Part shown: positions 15,736 through 23,793 of the stretch, one piece after another | Position numbering within the stretch: position 1 is the stretch's first letter | How the letters are laid out: each line of letters begins with the position of its first letter | Source: Hyphomicrobiales bacterium | GTDB taxonomy: Bacteria > Pseudomonadota > Alphaproteobacteria > Rhizobiales > Beijerinckiaceae | NCBI GenBank assembly: GCA_900470775.1 | Contig: UCBZ01000041.1 | Coordinates: 1 to 38,036, forward strand | DNA length: 38,036 nt | Direction: 5' to 3' | Position numbers and translations under genes: made by a program | Notes under the pieces: model-generated | Database searches by the model: none | Told to the model about the DNA's origin: nothing | The model's input: only the letters and a program-made list of their open reading frames with translations

Positions 15736-15830
15736 CGTCATCCCGCGCGGAGCGGCGCCGATCCGGGATCCATGCCTGAACCGTTCCGGCATGGATCCCG
15801 GGTCTCCGCTTCGCTCCGCCCGGGATGACG
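15736..15830. repeat. Palindromic intergenic repeat, copy B (between tctC and tctB)
   Basis: Outer arms are CGTCATCCCG (15736-15745) and CGGGATGACG (15821-15830). Inner arms are CCGGGATCCATGCC (15763-15776) and GGCATGGATCCCGG (15788-15801), with further pairing of the GC-rich stretches GCGGAGCG and CGCTCCGC between them. It fills almost the whole 159-bp gap between the binding-protein gene and its permease genes. As RNA it would be one long stem. A position after a highly needed periplasmic protein suggests mRNA protection or partial termination, as known for REP elements in E. coli malE-malF. Confidence 0.9.
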
Positions 15831-15879
15831 GCGCGAGGAAAATCAGCCGCCTAGCCTTGCAGGAAGGGGCATCCCAGCC

Positions 15880-16368
15880 ATGATCACCCGCTTCTGGGCC
15901 GAGATCGCGACCGCACTGGCGACGCTGGCGTTCGGCCTCGTCATCGTCAATGGCGCGCTGGAATTCGGCATCGGCTGGGATTCCTCTGGACCGCAGCCCG
16001 GCGCGTTTCCGTTCTACATCGGCGGTCTGGTCGCGCTGGCGAGCCTGGGCACGTTGGTCGTTACGGCGACCGGCCGCTTCGCGGGCTCGGCCGACCTCCC
16101 CGAACTCTTCCTCGATCGCGATCGCGGGCTGCGGGTCCTGTCCTTCCTCCTGCCGCTGCTGGCCTTTGTCGTGCTCAGCGCCACGCTCGGCATGTATGTC
16201 GCGACGATCCTCTACCTCGTTTTCACCATGCGCATTCAAGGCCGTTACGGCTGGCTGGGAACGCTCGCGACGGCGCTGGGCACGGCCGCCTTCTTCTATC
16301 TCGCGCTGGAGAAATTCTTCCAGATCAGCCTGCACAAGGGGCCGCTCGAGCCCTTGCTCGGCCTGTGA
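15880..16368 (+). CDS. tctB: Tripartite tricarboxylate transporter small membrane protein TctB
   Basis: 162 aa with four predicted membrane helices (about 5-28, 43-63, 82-106, 117-142). GPQPGAFPFYIGGLVALASLG after the first helix is the TctB family signature. It pairs with TctA to make the Na+ or H+ driven permease at the inner membrane. A good Shine-Dalgarno (AGGAAGGGG at 15861-15869) precedes the ATG. It lies downstream of repeat B and 32 bp upstream of tctA. The length is normal. Confidence 0.93.
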   Translation: MITRFWAEIATALATLAFGLVIVNGALEFGIGWDSSGPQPGAFPFYIGGLVALASLGTLVVTATGRFAGSADLPELFLDRDRGLRVLSFLLPLLAFVVLSATLGMYVATILYLVFTMRIQGRYGWLGTLATALGTAAFFYLALEKFFQISLHKGPLEPLLGL

Positions 16369-16400
16369 CCGACGCGCAACCACGAACGGTGCCGTGAGCC

Positions 16401-17912
16401 ATGGATAACCTCGCCAATCTGATGCACGGCTTTTCGGTCGCCCTGACCACGCATCATCTGCTGCTGATGATGGCAGGCGTGCTGCTGGGCGTGCTCGTCG
16501 GCGTCCTGCCCGGGCTGGGCGCCCCCAACGGCGTCTCGCTGCTCTTGCCGCTGACCTTCAGCATGGATCCGGTCTCGGCCATCATCCTGCTGACCTCGCT
16601 GTATTGGGGCGCGCTTTTCGGCGGCTCGACCACCTCGATCCTGTTCAACATCCCCGGCGAACCCTCATCGGTGGCGACGACATTCGACGGCCACCCGATG
16701 GCCAAGCAGGGCAGGGCGACGGAAGCGCTGTCCTTCGCCTTCCTCTCGGCCGGATTCGGGGCGCTGGCCGGCGTCATCCTGATCACCTTGCTGTCGGGCT
16801 GGGTCGCGAAATTCGCGCTGCGCTTCTCCTCGCCTGAGTATTTCGCGGTCTATTTCATGACCTTCGCCAGCTTCATAGGGCTGGGCGGCGCCTCGCCGCT
16901 GAAGACCATCGTCTCGATGGGCATCGGCTTCACCCTGGCCTCGATCGGCATGGATTCGGTCTCCGGCAATGTCCGCCTGACCTACGAGTTCGACGTGCTG
17001 CTCGCCGGCGTCTCCTTCCTGATCGCGGTGATTGGCCTGTTCGGCATCGGCGAATTGCTGCTGACGATGGAGGAAGGGCTCAAATTCGAGGGCGTCGCCG
17101 CCAAGGTCCGCATCCGCGACGTGGTGCTGACGGCAGCCAAGCTGCCGCGCTACTGGCTCGCGCTGCTGCGCTCCTCGCTCATCGGCATCTGGATGGGCAT
17201 CACGCCGGGCGGCCCGACCGCGGCCTCCTTCATGAGCTACGCCATGGCCAAGCGCTCCTCGCGCAACCCGGCCAAGTTCGGCAAGGGCGAGCCCGAGGGC
17301 GTGATCGCGCCCGAGACCGCCGACCATGCGGCGGGTTCGGCCGCGATGCTGCCGATGCTGGCGCTGGGCATTCCCGGCTCCGCGACCGCCGCCGTCATGA
17401 TGGGCGGCCTGATGATCTGGGGCCTCAACCCCGGCCCGACGCTTTTTACCGACCGTCCCGATTTCGTCTGGGGCCTGATCGCTTCGATGTATCTCGGCAA
17501 TGTCGTGGCGGTCGTGGTTGTGCTGGCGACGGTGCCGCTGTTCGCCTCGATTCTGCGCATCCCGTTTTCGATCATCGGGCCGGTGATCGTGGTGATCTGC
17601 TTCATCGGCGCCTATACCGCCGCGGGCAAGGGCTTCGACATCTGGCTGGCGCTGATCTTCGGCCTCGTCGGCTACGTCTTCAAGAAGCTGGACTACCCGA
17701 TCGCGCCGCTGGTGCTCGCCATGGTCATCGGCGACAAGGCCGAGGACGCTTTCCGCCAGTCGATGATCTTTAGCCAGGGCTCGCTCTCGATCTTCTGGTC
17801 CAACCCGCTGGTCACGACGCTGATGGCGATCGGCCTCACCTTGCTGCTGATGCCGCTGATCGGCCGTGCCGCCCTGTCCTTGCGCGGGCGGGCCACAGCG
17901 CGCAGCGACTGA
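16401..17912 (+). CDS. tctA: Tripartite tricarboxylate transporter permease TctA
   Basis: 503 aa, about 11-12 membrane helices. The family motifs are intact: GVLPGLGAPNGVSLLLPLTF near the start, then GALFGGSTTSILFNIPGEPSS and DGHPMAKQG (about 70-108), MGITPGGPTAASFMSYA, and LGIPGSATAAVMMGGLMIWG (about 320-340). It is the main transport subunit of the TctCBA system and is driven by an ion gradient. It ends the operon that begins with the pdxA-like gene and converges on the GntR regulator at 17975; the 62-bp gap has no clear terminator. The orphan TctC at 2028-3002 might also use this permease. Confidence 0.96.
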   Translation: MDNLANLMHGFSVALTTHHLLLMMAGVLLGVLVGVLPGLGAPNGVSLLLPLTFSMDPVSAIILLTSLYWGALFGGSTTSILFNIPGEPSSVATTFDGHPMAKQGRATEALSFAFLSAGFGALAGVILITLLSGWVAKFALRFSSPEYFAVYFMTFASFIGLGGASPLKTIVSMGIGFTLASIGMDSVSGNVRLTYEFDVLLAGVSFLIAVIGLFGIGELLLTMEEGLKFEGVAAKVRIRDVVLTAAKLPRYWLALLRSSLIGIWMGITPGGPTAASFMSYAMAKRSSRNPAKFGKGEPEGVIAPETADHAAGSAAMLPMLALGIPGSATAAVMMGGLMIWGLNPGPTLFTDRPDFVWGLIASMYLGNVVAVVVVLATVPLFASILRIPFSIIGPVIVVICFIGAYTAAGKGFDIWLALIFGLVGYVFKKLDYPIAPLVLAMVIGDKAEDAFRQSMIFSQGSLSIFWSNPLVTTLMAIGLTLLLMPLIGRAALSLRGRATARSD

Positions 17913-17974
17913 TCCAGCCGGCGCGCGAGCGCGATCCGCCAGCGCTCAACTGGGCGACGTAGTGCCCCGTCTCA

Positions 17975-18718
17975 TTACCGCCCGAGATAGAGCGCGAGCC
18001 GCGCGGCGGCGTTCTTGAGGTGTGTTTCGGCAGCCATGCGGGCCTTTTGCGGATCGCGCGCGACGATCGCCTCGAAGATCGCCTGATGCTCGCCCTGCAC
18101 CATCTGCGCCATTCCGGCAAGGCGGGCCGTGTTGGCCCGGGCGGTGCGGATAAAATTCCGCACGCGCCGGTCGAGAAACTCCGAGAGATCGCGGAAGAAC
18201 GGATTTCCGGTGGCGTCGATGATGGCGCGATGGAAGGCGACGTCCTCGTCGACGCCGGATTCGCCGCGGTCGATCGCGGCCTGCATCGCGTCCAGCCGGG
18301 TGCGGATCGTGGCGAGATCGGCCTCGCTATGGCGCTCGGCCGTATGCTCGGTCGCGGACGCCTCGACCGCCATCAGCAATTCGACGATGTGGCGCAGCTC
18401 CGCCTTGTCCGAAAAATCCGCAACATCGAGTCGGAAGACCGAGCTTGATCCGGGCTCGGCAACGAAGGCCCCGGCGCCCTGGCGCGATAGCACCAGCCCG
18501 TCATGCTTCAGCCGCCCCACGGCCTCGCGCACGATCGGGCGGCTGACGCCATAGGTCAGGGCGAGTTGCTGTTCGGTCGGCAGGCGCTCGCCGGCCTGGA
18601 GGCGGCCCGATGAAATTTCGTCGCGCAGCCTGAGCGCCAGCGTGTCGGCGAGCGAGGGCGCTCGGCCCAGAATGTCACGCTGCTCGGATCGGCTTTTGTC
18701 GGCGACCATGAGGTTCAA
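17975..18718 (-). CDS. GntR family (FCD) transcriptional regulator
   Basis: 247 aa. The winged helix (about 22-88) reads LADTLALRLRDEISSGRLQAGERLPTEQQLALTYGVSRPIVREAVGRLKHDGL, with wing SRQGAGAFVAE. The FCD domain (about 100-240) has VAFHRAIIDATGNPFF and a C-terminal EHQAIFEAIVARDPQKA, TH segment. 'LPTEQQLA' and the overall pattern resemble LldR/PdhR-type FadR regulators. It is the last gene of the minus-strand operon after two SDRs, starting 6 bp after the SDR stop. That placement suggests it autoregulates that operon and perhaps the divergent ABC-transporter operon starting at 21482. Confidence 0.93.
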   Translation of the reverse strand: MNLMVADKSRSEQRDILGRAPSLADTLALRLRDEISSGRLQAGERLPTEQQLALTYGVSRPIVREAVGRLKHDGLVLSRQGAGAFVAEPGSSSVFRLDVADFSDKAELRHIVELLMAVEASATEHTAERHSEADLATIRTRLDAMQAAIDRGESGVDEDVAFHRAIIDATGNPFFRDLSEFLDRRVRNFIRTARANTARLAGMAQMVQGEHQAIFEAIVARDPQKARMAAETHLKNAAARLALYLGR

Positions 18719-18724
18719 TCGATC

Positions 18725-19462
18725 CTAGCTGGCGATGTGCAGGCCGCCATTGACGTGAATGGTCTCGCCGGTGACGAACCGTGCCAGATCGGAGCACAGG
18801 AAGGCAACGACGCCTGCGACCTCCTCGGCCGTTCCCAACCGCTTCATCGGCGTGTTCTGGATCAGCTCCGGCTTCCTGGCGATGAGCGGCTGCACCATGG
18901 GTCCCTCGATCAGCCCCGGCGAGACGGCATTGACCCGGATCTTCGGCGCCAGTTCGAGCGCCAGCGAGCGCGACAGGCTGAGCACGCCGCCTTTTGCCGC
19001 CGCATAATGGGCATGGGCGTAGCTGCCGCGGTGGCCGGCCATCGAGGCGATGTTCACGATGGCCGAGCCCTCCGCCAGATGCGGGATGGCGGCGCGGCAG
19101 CTATGGAAGACGCCGTCGAGATTGATCGCGATCGACTGGCGCCATTCGGCCTCGCTCATCTCGCTGACCAGCCGGTCGCGATAGAGCCCCGCCGCCGTCA
19201 CCAGAATGTCGATGCGGCCAAACCGTGCCACGGCGGCCTCGACCGCGCGCTGCGCATCGCCCGCCTGCGCCGCATCCTGTCGCAGGGCGAGCGTGCGGAC
19301 CCCGCCGGGATCGATTTCGCGGGCGAAGGCTGACACGCCCTCGCCATCAAGGTCGGTCAGGACGCAGGCTGCGCCATAGTCGTGAAAGAGCCGCGCGATG
19401 GCGCGGCTGATCGCGCCGTTCGCGCCCGTCAGCAGCAGCACCTTGCCGGAAAAATCGATCAC
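18725..19462 (-). CDS. SDR family oxidoreductase
   Basis: 245 aa. A classical short-chain dehydrogenase with Ser140, Tyr153 and Lys157 (YAAAK) intact, and a typical C-terminal SPGLIEGPM and FVTGETIHVNGG. The cofactor motif is unusual: TGANGAIS (12-19) has Ala and Ser where TGxxxGxG has Gly, and NNAG is VTAAG. The GTG start at 19462 gives the normal SDR N-terminus (IDFSGKVLLLTGANG) and lies 8 bp after the preceding SDR stop; in-frame sequence further upstream only overlaps that gene. Part of the QOR-SDR-SDR-GntR operon. It probably oxidizes or reduces a hydroxyl of the pathway substrate. Confidence 0.9.
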   Translation of the reverse strand: MIDFSGKVLLLTGANGAISRAIARLFHDYGAACVLTDLDGEGVSAFAREIDPGGVRTLALRQDAAQAGDAQRAVEAAVARFGRIDILVTAAGLYRDRLVSEMSEAEWRQSIAINLDGVFHSCRAAIPHLAEGSAIVNIASMAGHRGSYAHAHYAAAKGGVLSLSRSLALELAPKIRVNAVSPGLIEGPMVQPLIARKPELIQNTPMKRLGTAEEVAGVVAFLCSDLARFVTGETIHVNGGLHIAS

Positions 19463-19470
19463 CGCGCGCC

Positions 19471-20253
19471 TCAGGTCATCAGCCAGCCGCCGGCCACGTC
19501 GCAGACCTGTCCGGTGACGAAGGCGGCGTTGTCGGAGGTCAGGAACAGGCAGGTCTGGGCGACGTCCTCGGGGCTGCCGAGCCGGCGCAGCGGCGTCGCC
19601 ATCCGCGCCGCCTCGTTGGCTTCGGGAGCGGTGCCGCGCATCAGCGGCGTGTCGATCCGGCCTGGCGCGACGGCATTGACTGTGATGCCGTCCGGGCCGA
19701 GTTCGCCGGCGAGATGCTTGGTGAAGCCGATCAGCGCGGCCTTGGTCGCGGCATAGTGGACGCCGACGATGTCGCAATAGGTCTTGCCCGCGACGGAGGA
19801 GACGCTGACGATCGAGCCGCGCCCGGCCGCCCGCATCGCCGGCACGACCGCGCTGGCGCAGAGGAAGGCGCCGGTCAGGTTAACGTCGAGCACGCGGCGC
19901 CATTCGTCCGCGCTCATCTCGCCGAGCTTGGCGCGCTTGCCGTCAGCGCCCGATTTCGGCGAGATGCCGGCATTGTTGATCAGCACGCCGATCAGCCCGA
20001 GCACGTCGGTGATGCGCGCCACGGCCGCGTTGACCGAAGCCTCGTCGGCGACATCGGCGGAAACCGCCAGCGTCTTCGCGCCACGAACCCGCGCAGCCTC
20101 GGCTGCCGCCTCCGCGAGCGCGGGATCATGGTCGAGATAGGCGACGCTGGCTCCGGCCGCGGCATGGGCGTCGGCAATCGCCTGGCCGATGCCGCGCCCG
20201 GCGCCGGTGACGAGCACGACCTTGCCGCGATGGCTGGTCAGATGGCTGCTCAC
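19471..20253 (-). CDS. SDR family oxidoreductase
   Basis: 260 aa classical short-chain dehydrogenase. TGAGRGIG is at 16-23, Asp41 after beta-2 suggests NAD(H) preference, NNAG at 93-96, catalytic Ser152/153, Tyr167 and Lys171 (YAATK). The C-terminus FVTGQVCDVAGGWLMT is the usual SDR end. The GTG start overlaps the quinone oxidoreductase stop (GTGA), showing translational coupling. Paired with the next SDR, it may act on successive or stereoisomeric hydroxyls. The substrate is unknown. Confidence 0.92.
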   Translation of the reverse strand: MSSHLTSHRGKVVLVTGAGRGIGQAIADAHAAAGASVAYLDHDPALAEAAAEAARVRGAKTLAVSADVADEASVNAAVARITDVLGLIGVLINNAGISPKSGADGKRAKLGEMSADEWRRVLDVNLTGAFLCASAVVPAMRAAGRGSIVSVSSVAGKTYCDIVGVHYAATKAALIGFTKHLAGELGPDGITVNAVAPGRIDTPLMRGTAPEANEAARMATPLRRLGSPEDVAQTCLFLTSDNAAFVTGQVCDVAGGWLMT

Positions 20254-21251
20254 TTGCCGACCTCGAGCATGATCTTGCCGAGATGGGCACTTGATTCCAT
20301 CAGCTCATGCGCCTGCCGCGCCTGCTCCAGCGGGAAGGTGGCGTGGATGATCGGCTTGACGGTGCCGGCATCGAGCAGCGGCCAGACATCGCGCCGCAGA
20401 TGCGCGGCGATCTCGGCCTTGAGCGCGACCGAGCGCGCCCGCAGCGTCGAGCCGGTCAGGGTCAGGCGCCGCAGCATCACGTTCATCAGGTCGAGATCGG
20501 CCTTGCTGCTCTGCAGGAAGGCGATCTGCACCAGCCGCCCCTCCAGCGCCAGGATGTTGATGTTGCGCTGGATATAGGGGCCGCCGACCATATCCAGCAC
20601 GACATCGACGCCCTTCTTGTCGGTCAGCCGCTTGACCTCCTCGACGAAGTCCGTGGCGCGATAGTCGATCGCCTCCTCGGCTCCAAGCGAGCGGCAGAAA
20701 TCACACTTTTCGGCCGAGCCCGCCGTTGCATAGACCGTCGCGCCCGCATGCCTGGCGAGCTGGATCGCGGTCGAGCCGATGCCGCTGGACCCACCGTGGA
20801 TGAGGATCGTCTCGCCCTTCTTCAGGCGCCCACGCGTGAAGACGTTGTCGTAGACGGTGTAATACGTTTCGGGCAGCCCGCCGGCCTCCAGCAGCGAGAG
20901 CGGCTTCGGCACGGGCAGGCAGAGCGGCTCGTCGGCCACCGCATATTCGGCATAGCCGCCGCTGATCACCAGCGCGCAGACGGCCTCGCCGATCCGGCTT
21001 GCGGCGACGCCGTCACCGACGGCGACGATTTTGCCGGACACTTCGAGGCCGGGAACCTGCGTCGCGCCGGGGGGAGGCGGATATCCGCCCGCCCGCTGCA
21101 GGCAGTCGGGGCGGTTGATGCCGGCTGCCGCGACGGCGATCAGGACCTGGTCGGGACCGGGCTGCGGCACCGGCGCGGTCTCGATCTCGATCACCTCCGG
21201 GCCGCCGGGCCCTGAAAAGCGCACCTGCTTCATCGTCTGCGGCAATGCCAT
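20250..21251 (-). CDS. Zinc-independent NAD(P)H:quinone oxidoreductase (PIG3/QOR family)
   Basis: 333 aa medium-chain dehydrogenase/reductase. N-terminal GroES-like domain (KQVRFSGPGGPEVIEI, AAAGINRPDCLQRAGGYPPPPG) lacks the catalytic zinc ligands. The nucleotide-binding domain has GGSSGIGSTAIQLA (153-166). The NRPDCLQR and YPPPPG strings match PIG3-type quinone oxidoreductases, which reduce quinones or enones with NADPH. I chose ATG 21251 with AGGGAGA upstream; sequence further up is non-coding promoter DNA. It is first in the minus-strand operon and divergent from the livJ-like gene, 230 bp apart. In the pathway it could reduce an unsaturated ketone or protect against quinones. Confidence 0.92.
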   Translation of the reverse strand: MALPQTMKQVRFSGPGGPEVIEIETAPVPQPGPDQVLIAVAAAGINRPDCLQRAGGYPPPPGATQVPGLEVSGKIVAVGDGVAASRIGEAVCALVISGGYAEYAVADEPLCLPVPKPLSLLEAGGLPETYYTVYDNVFTRGRLKKGETILIHGGSSGIGSTAIQLARHAGATVYATAGSAEKCDFCRSLGAEEAIDYRATDFVEEVKRLTDKKGVDVVLDMVGGPYIQRNINILALEGRLVQIAFLQSSKADLDLMNVMLRRLTLTGSTLRARSVALKAEIAAHLRRDVWPLLDAGTVKPIIHATFPLEQARQAHELMESSAHLGKIMLEVGK

Positions 21252-21290
21252 GATGATCTTTCTCCCTAGACTTGGGCATGTTTCGTCGCG

Positions 21291-21302
21291 GGAGCATGCT
21301 CC
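21291..21302. promoter_or_regulatory. Perfect 12-bp palindrome upstream of the quinone oxidoreductase gene
   Basis: GGAGCATGCTCC is a perfect palindrome 40 bp upstream of the minus-strand start in the divergent 230-bp gap. It has the size of a dimer binding site and could be the operator of the GntR regulator encoded at the end of that operon. There is no second copy in the gap, so this is tentative. Confidence 0.4.
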
Positions 21303-21367
21303 AGCGCGGGCTCGATCACCCTTGTGGCGTTCGCCCTGCCTTGGTTCAAGCGTTAGCAAAACTCCAC

Positions 21368-21396
21368 TTGTCAGGCAACTTGGTTATCTGCATTAT
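21368..21396 (+). promoter_or_regulatory. Candidate promoter of the ABC-transporter catabolic operon
   Basis: TTGTCA (21368-21373), a 17-nt spacer and CATTAT (21391-21396) give a fair sigma-70 match in the most AT-rich part of the divergent gap. Transcription would start near 21403, leaving a leader of about 80 nt before the ATG at 21482. Confidence 0.5.
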
Positions 21397-21481
21397 CCGG
21401 CCGCTGGCGAAACGTCCGGCCGGGACGCATCAGGCGATGGGGACCGCAAGAAATGCTCGTGACAGCAGTTCCAGGGAGGAC

Positions 21482-22693
21482 ATGATGAGGTTCGTAACGC
21501 GCGCGGCGCTGGCCGTGGCTTTGACGCTGTCGGCCACGCAAGCCTTCGGCCAGGTCAAGATCGGCGCACTCTATCCCTTCTCGGGCGGCCTCGCGCTGCT
21601 CGGCGACGAGAGCTTCCGCGGGCTTGAGATCGCGATCGAGGAGCGCAATGCCGCCGGCGGCCTGAAGAAGCAGAAGATCGAGATCGTCAAGGGCGATGCG
21701 GTCGAGCCCAACCAGGCCGTCGGCGAGGCGCGCCGCCTGACCTCGGTCGACAAGGTGCCGGTGATCTTCGGGACCTATTCGTCCTCGCTCTCGATCGCGG
21801 CGACGCAGGTCGCGGAGCTGGCCGGCGTGCCCTATTTCGAGCTGGGCGCGATCTCGGACCCGATCACCGAACGCGGGTTCAAGAACGTCTACCGCACCAA
21901 CCCGACCGCGCGCGATTTCGCGGCCCGCATGGTCGATGCCGTGGGCGAGGCCATCGCGCCGGCGCTCGGCGTCGAGGCCAAGTCGCTCAAGGTCGCGATC
22001 ATCCATGAGGATTCGCTCTACGGCCAGACGGTCGCCGGCTATCAGACCGCCCGCGCCAAGGAGAAGGGCGTCACCATCGTCGAAACGCTGCCCTATTCGG
22101 CGAAATCGGTCGATCTGACGCCGGTGATCCTGCGCCTCAAGACGGCCGGTGCCGATGTCGTTCTGCAGACCTCCTACCAGAACGACACCGTGCTGTTCTT
22201 CCGCCAGATGAAGGAGCAGGGCTTCAAGCCCAAGGCCATGATCGGCGCGGGCGGCGGCTACTCCTTGCGCGACACCATGCTGGCGATTGGCGCGGAGAAC
22301 ATGGAGGGCGCCCTCAATGTCGACTTCACCCAGTTCCGCACCAATCCGAAGGCGGCGCCCGGCGTCGACGCCTTCGTCAAGAAGTACCAGGCCAAATACG
22401 GCACCGCGCCGCGCTCGGGCCACTCGCTCGCCAACTACATGGGCGCGCTGGTCTTCCTCGACGCCATGGAGAAGGCGCCGGACCTGAAGGCGGCCTCGAT
22501 CCGCACGGCGGTGCTCGCGGTCGACGTGCCTGTCGGCGGCACGGCGACCGGCTGGGGCGCCAAATTCGCCGAGAGCGGCCAGAACAGCCGCGCCGTGCCC
22601 TTCCTGATGCAGTGGCAGGGCGGCGACCTCGTTACCGTGTTCCCGGCCGATGCGGCCGTGGCCAAGATGAAGGTCGGCATCGGCACCAATTGA
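21482..22693 (+). CDS. ABC transporter substrate-binding protein (LivJ/HAAT type)
   Basis: 403 aa, periplasmic. The signal peptide is about 1-23 (RAALAVALTLSATQAFG before QVKIGALYPFSGG). The type I periplasmic-binding fold of the branched-chain amino-acid/amide family shows in IGALYPFSGGLALLGDESFRG, PVIFGTYSSSLSIAATQVAEL and IIHEDSLYGQTVAGYQ. Members bind amino acids, amides, urea or aromatic acids; the ligand cannot be told. The ATG at 21482 (or 21485) follows GGGAGGA. It is first in the plus-strand operon and separated from livH by repeat C. Confidence 0.94.
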   Translation: MMRFVTRAALAVALTLSATQAFGQVKIGALYPFSGGLALLGDESFRGLEIAIEERNAAGGLKKQKIEIVKGDAVEPNQAVGEARRLTSVDKVPVIFGTYSSSLSIAATQVAELAGVPYFELGAISDPITERGFKNVYRTNPTARDFAARMVDAVGEAIAPALGVEAKSLKVAIIHEDSLYGQTVAGYQTARAKEKGVTIVETLPYSAKSVDLTPVILRLKTAGADVVLQTSYQNDTVLFFRQMKEQGFKPKAMIGAGGGYSLRDTMLAIGAENMEGALNVDFTQFRTNPKAAPGVDAFVKKYQAKYGTAPRSGHSLANYMGALVFLDAMEKAPDLKAASIRTAVLAVDVPVGGTATGWGAKFAESGQNSRAVPFLMQWQGGDLVTVFPADAAVAKMKVGIGTN

Positions 22694-22723
22694 CACCTGG
22701 CGGCTTTCGCTGGATCCGCGCCG

Positions 22724-22829
22724 CATCCTGGAAAAGCGGCGAAACCGCGCCGATCCGGGATCCATTACAGGGCACGTCGCGCTCGATGATGGATTCCCGG
22801 ACGACCTTCTGTCGCCCAGGATGACGGCG
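22724..22829. repeat. Palindromic intergenic repeat, copy C (between binding protein and livH)
   Basis: Inner arms are TCCGGGATCCAT (22754-22765) and ATGATGGATTCCCGGA (22786-22801); outer arms are a shortened CATCCTGG (22724-22731) and CCAGGATG (22816-22823), followed by ACGGCG. Same family as copies A and B but more degraded. It occupies the 223-bp gap between a periplasmic binding-protein gene and its permease genes. The rest of the gap (22830-22916) shows no gene. Confidence 0.85.
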
Positions 22830-22916
22830 CGTCTCCCGGCCGAAATCGCGGTCCTCATCCCAACGACCGGCCAACCGGCCGCGCTCATCGACAATAAGAT
22901 TTCGGAGACGCCCTCC

Positions 22917-23789
22917 ATGGACGTGCTTGTCCAGTTGCTGCTCAACGGCATCATGCTCGGCAGCATGTACGCCATCATCAGCGTCGGCCTGACGCTGATC
23001 TTCGGCATCGTCCGGGTCGTGAACTTCGCCCATGGCGAGTTCCTGATGATCGGCATGTACGCGACCTATCTGCTCGCCACCAAGCTTGGCTGGCACCCTT
23101 ACGTCTCGGCCGTGCCGGTCGTCGTGCTGCTGTTCTGTGTCGGTGCGCTGGTGCAGCGCTTCATCATCCAGCCGCTGCTGAATGCCGACGAACATATCCA
23201 GATCTTCGCCACGGTCGGCCTGTCGACGGCGCTGGTAAACCTGGCGCTGATGATCTTCGGGGCCGATCTCTATTCGGTCTCCACCCCCAGCGCCCGCCAG
23301 TCGGTCTCGCTCGGCGGCTATACCGTGCTGTCGGGACAGCTCGTGATCCTCGCATGCGCGCTGGCGCTGGTCGCAGGGCTTCACCTGTTCATGCAGAAGA
23401 CGCCGCTCGGCCGCGCCATCCGCGCCACCGCGCAGAACCGCAACGCCGCGCTGCTGATGGGCGTGCGGGTCGACCGCATCTACATCATCTCCTTCGGGCT
23501 GGGGGCGGCCTGCGTCGGGCTTGCCAGCGCGCTCGTCATGCCGCTCTTCCCGGTCACGCCGACCATCGGCTCCTATTTCGTGCTGACCGCCTTCGTGGTC
23601 GTCGTGCTCGGCGGCATGCGCAGCATGTATGGCGCCTTCGCCGGGGCGATGATCATCGGCATCGTCGACAGCCTTTCGGGCTACTACATCGCGCCCGACC
23701 TCAAGGAGGTCGTCTATTTCGCGATCTTCATCCTGATCCTGATCTTCAAGCCGACCGGCCTGTTTGGCTTCGGCCGTGGGACGGAGTGA
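22917..23789 (+). CDS. livH: Branched-chain amino acid-type ABC transporter permease LivH
   Basis: 290 aa, about 8 membrane helices. The LivH signature is clear: QLLLNGIMLGSMYAIISVGLTLIFGIVRVVNFAHGEFLMIG at the N-terminus, and the cytoplasmic coupling loop GRAIRATAQNRNAALLMGV near 200. It forms the channel with LivM. The ATG at 22917 gives the normal N-terminus and has CGGAGA upstream; the longer frame from 22821 runs through repeat C. The next gene starts 4 bp after its stop. Confidence 0.95.
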   Translation: MDVLVQLLLNGIMLGSMYAIISVGLTLIFGIVRVVNFAHGEFLMIGMYATYLLATKLGWHPYVSAVPVVVLLFCVGALVQRFIIQPLLNADEHIQIFATVGLSTALVNLALMIFGADLYSVSTPSARQSVSLGGYTVLSGQLVILACALALVAGLHLFMQKTPLGRAIRATAQNRNAALLMGVRVDRIYIISFGLGAACVGLASALVMPLFPVTPTIGSYFVLTAFVVVVLGGMRSMYGAFAGAMIIGIVDSLSGYYIAPDLKEVVYFAIFILILIFKPTGLFGFGRGTE

Positions 23790-23793
23790 GCCC

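Noticed and set aside
17913..17974. Possible terminator between tctA and the GntR gene
   Set aside because: Only a 4-bp stem (GGGC/GCCC) with no T-run is visible; too weak to call.
18725..19777. A 350-aa version of the second SDR
   Set aside because: The first 105 residues overlap the upstream SDR in another frame and are Arg-rich; the GTG at 19462 gives a normal 245-aa SDR.
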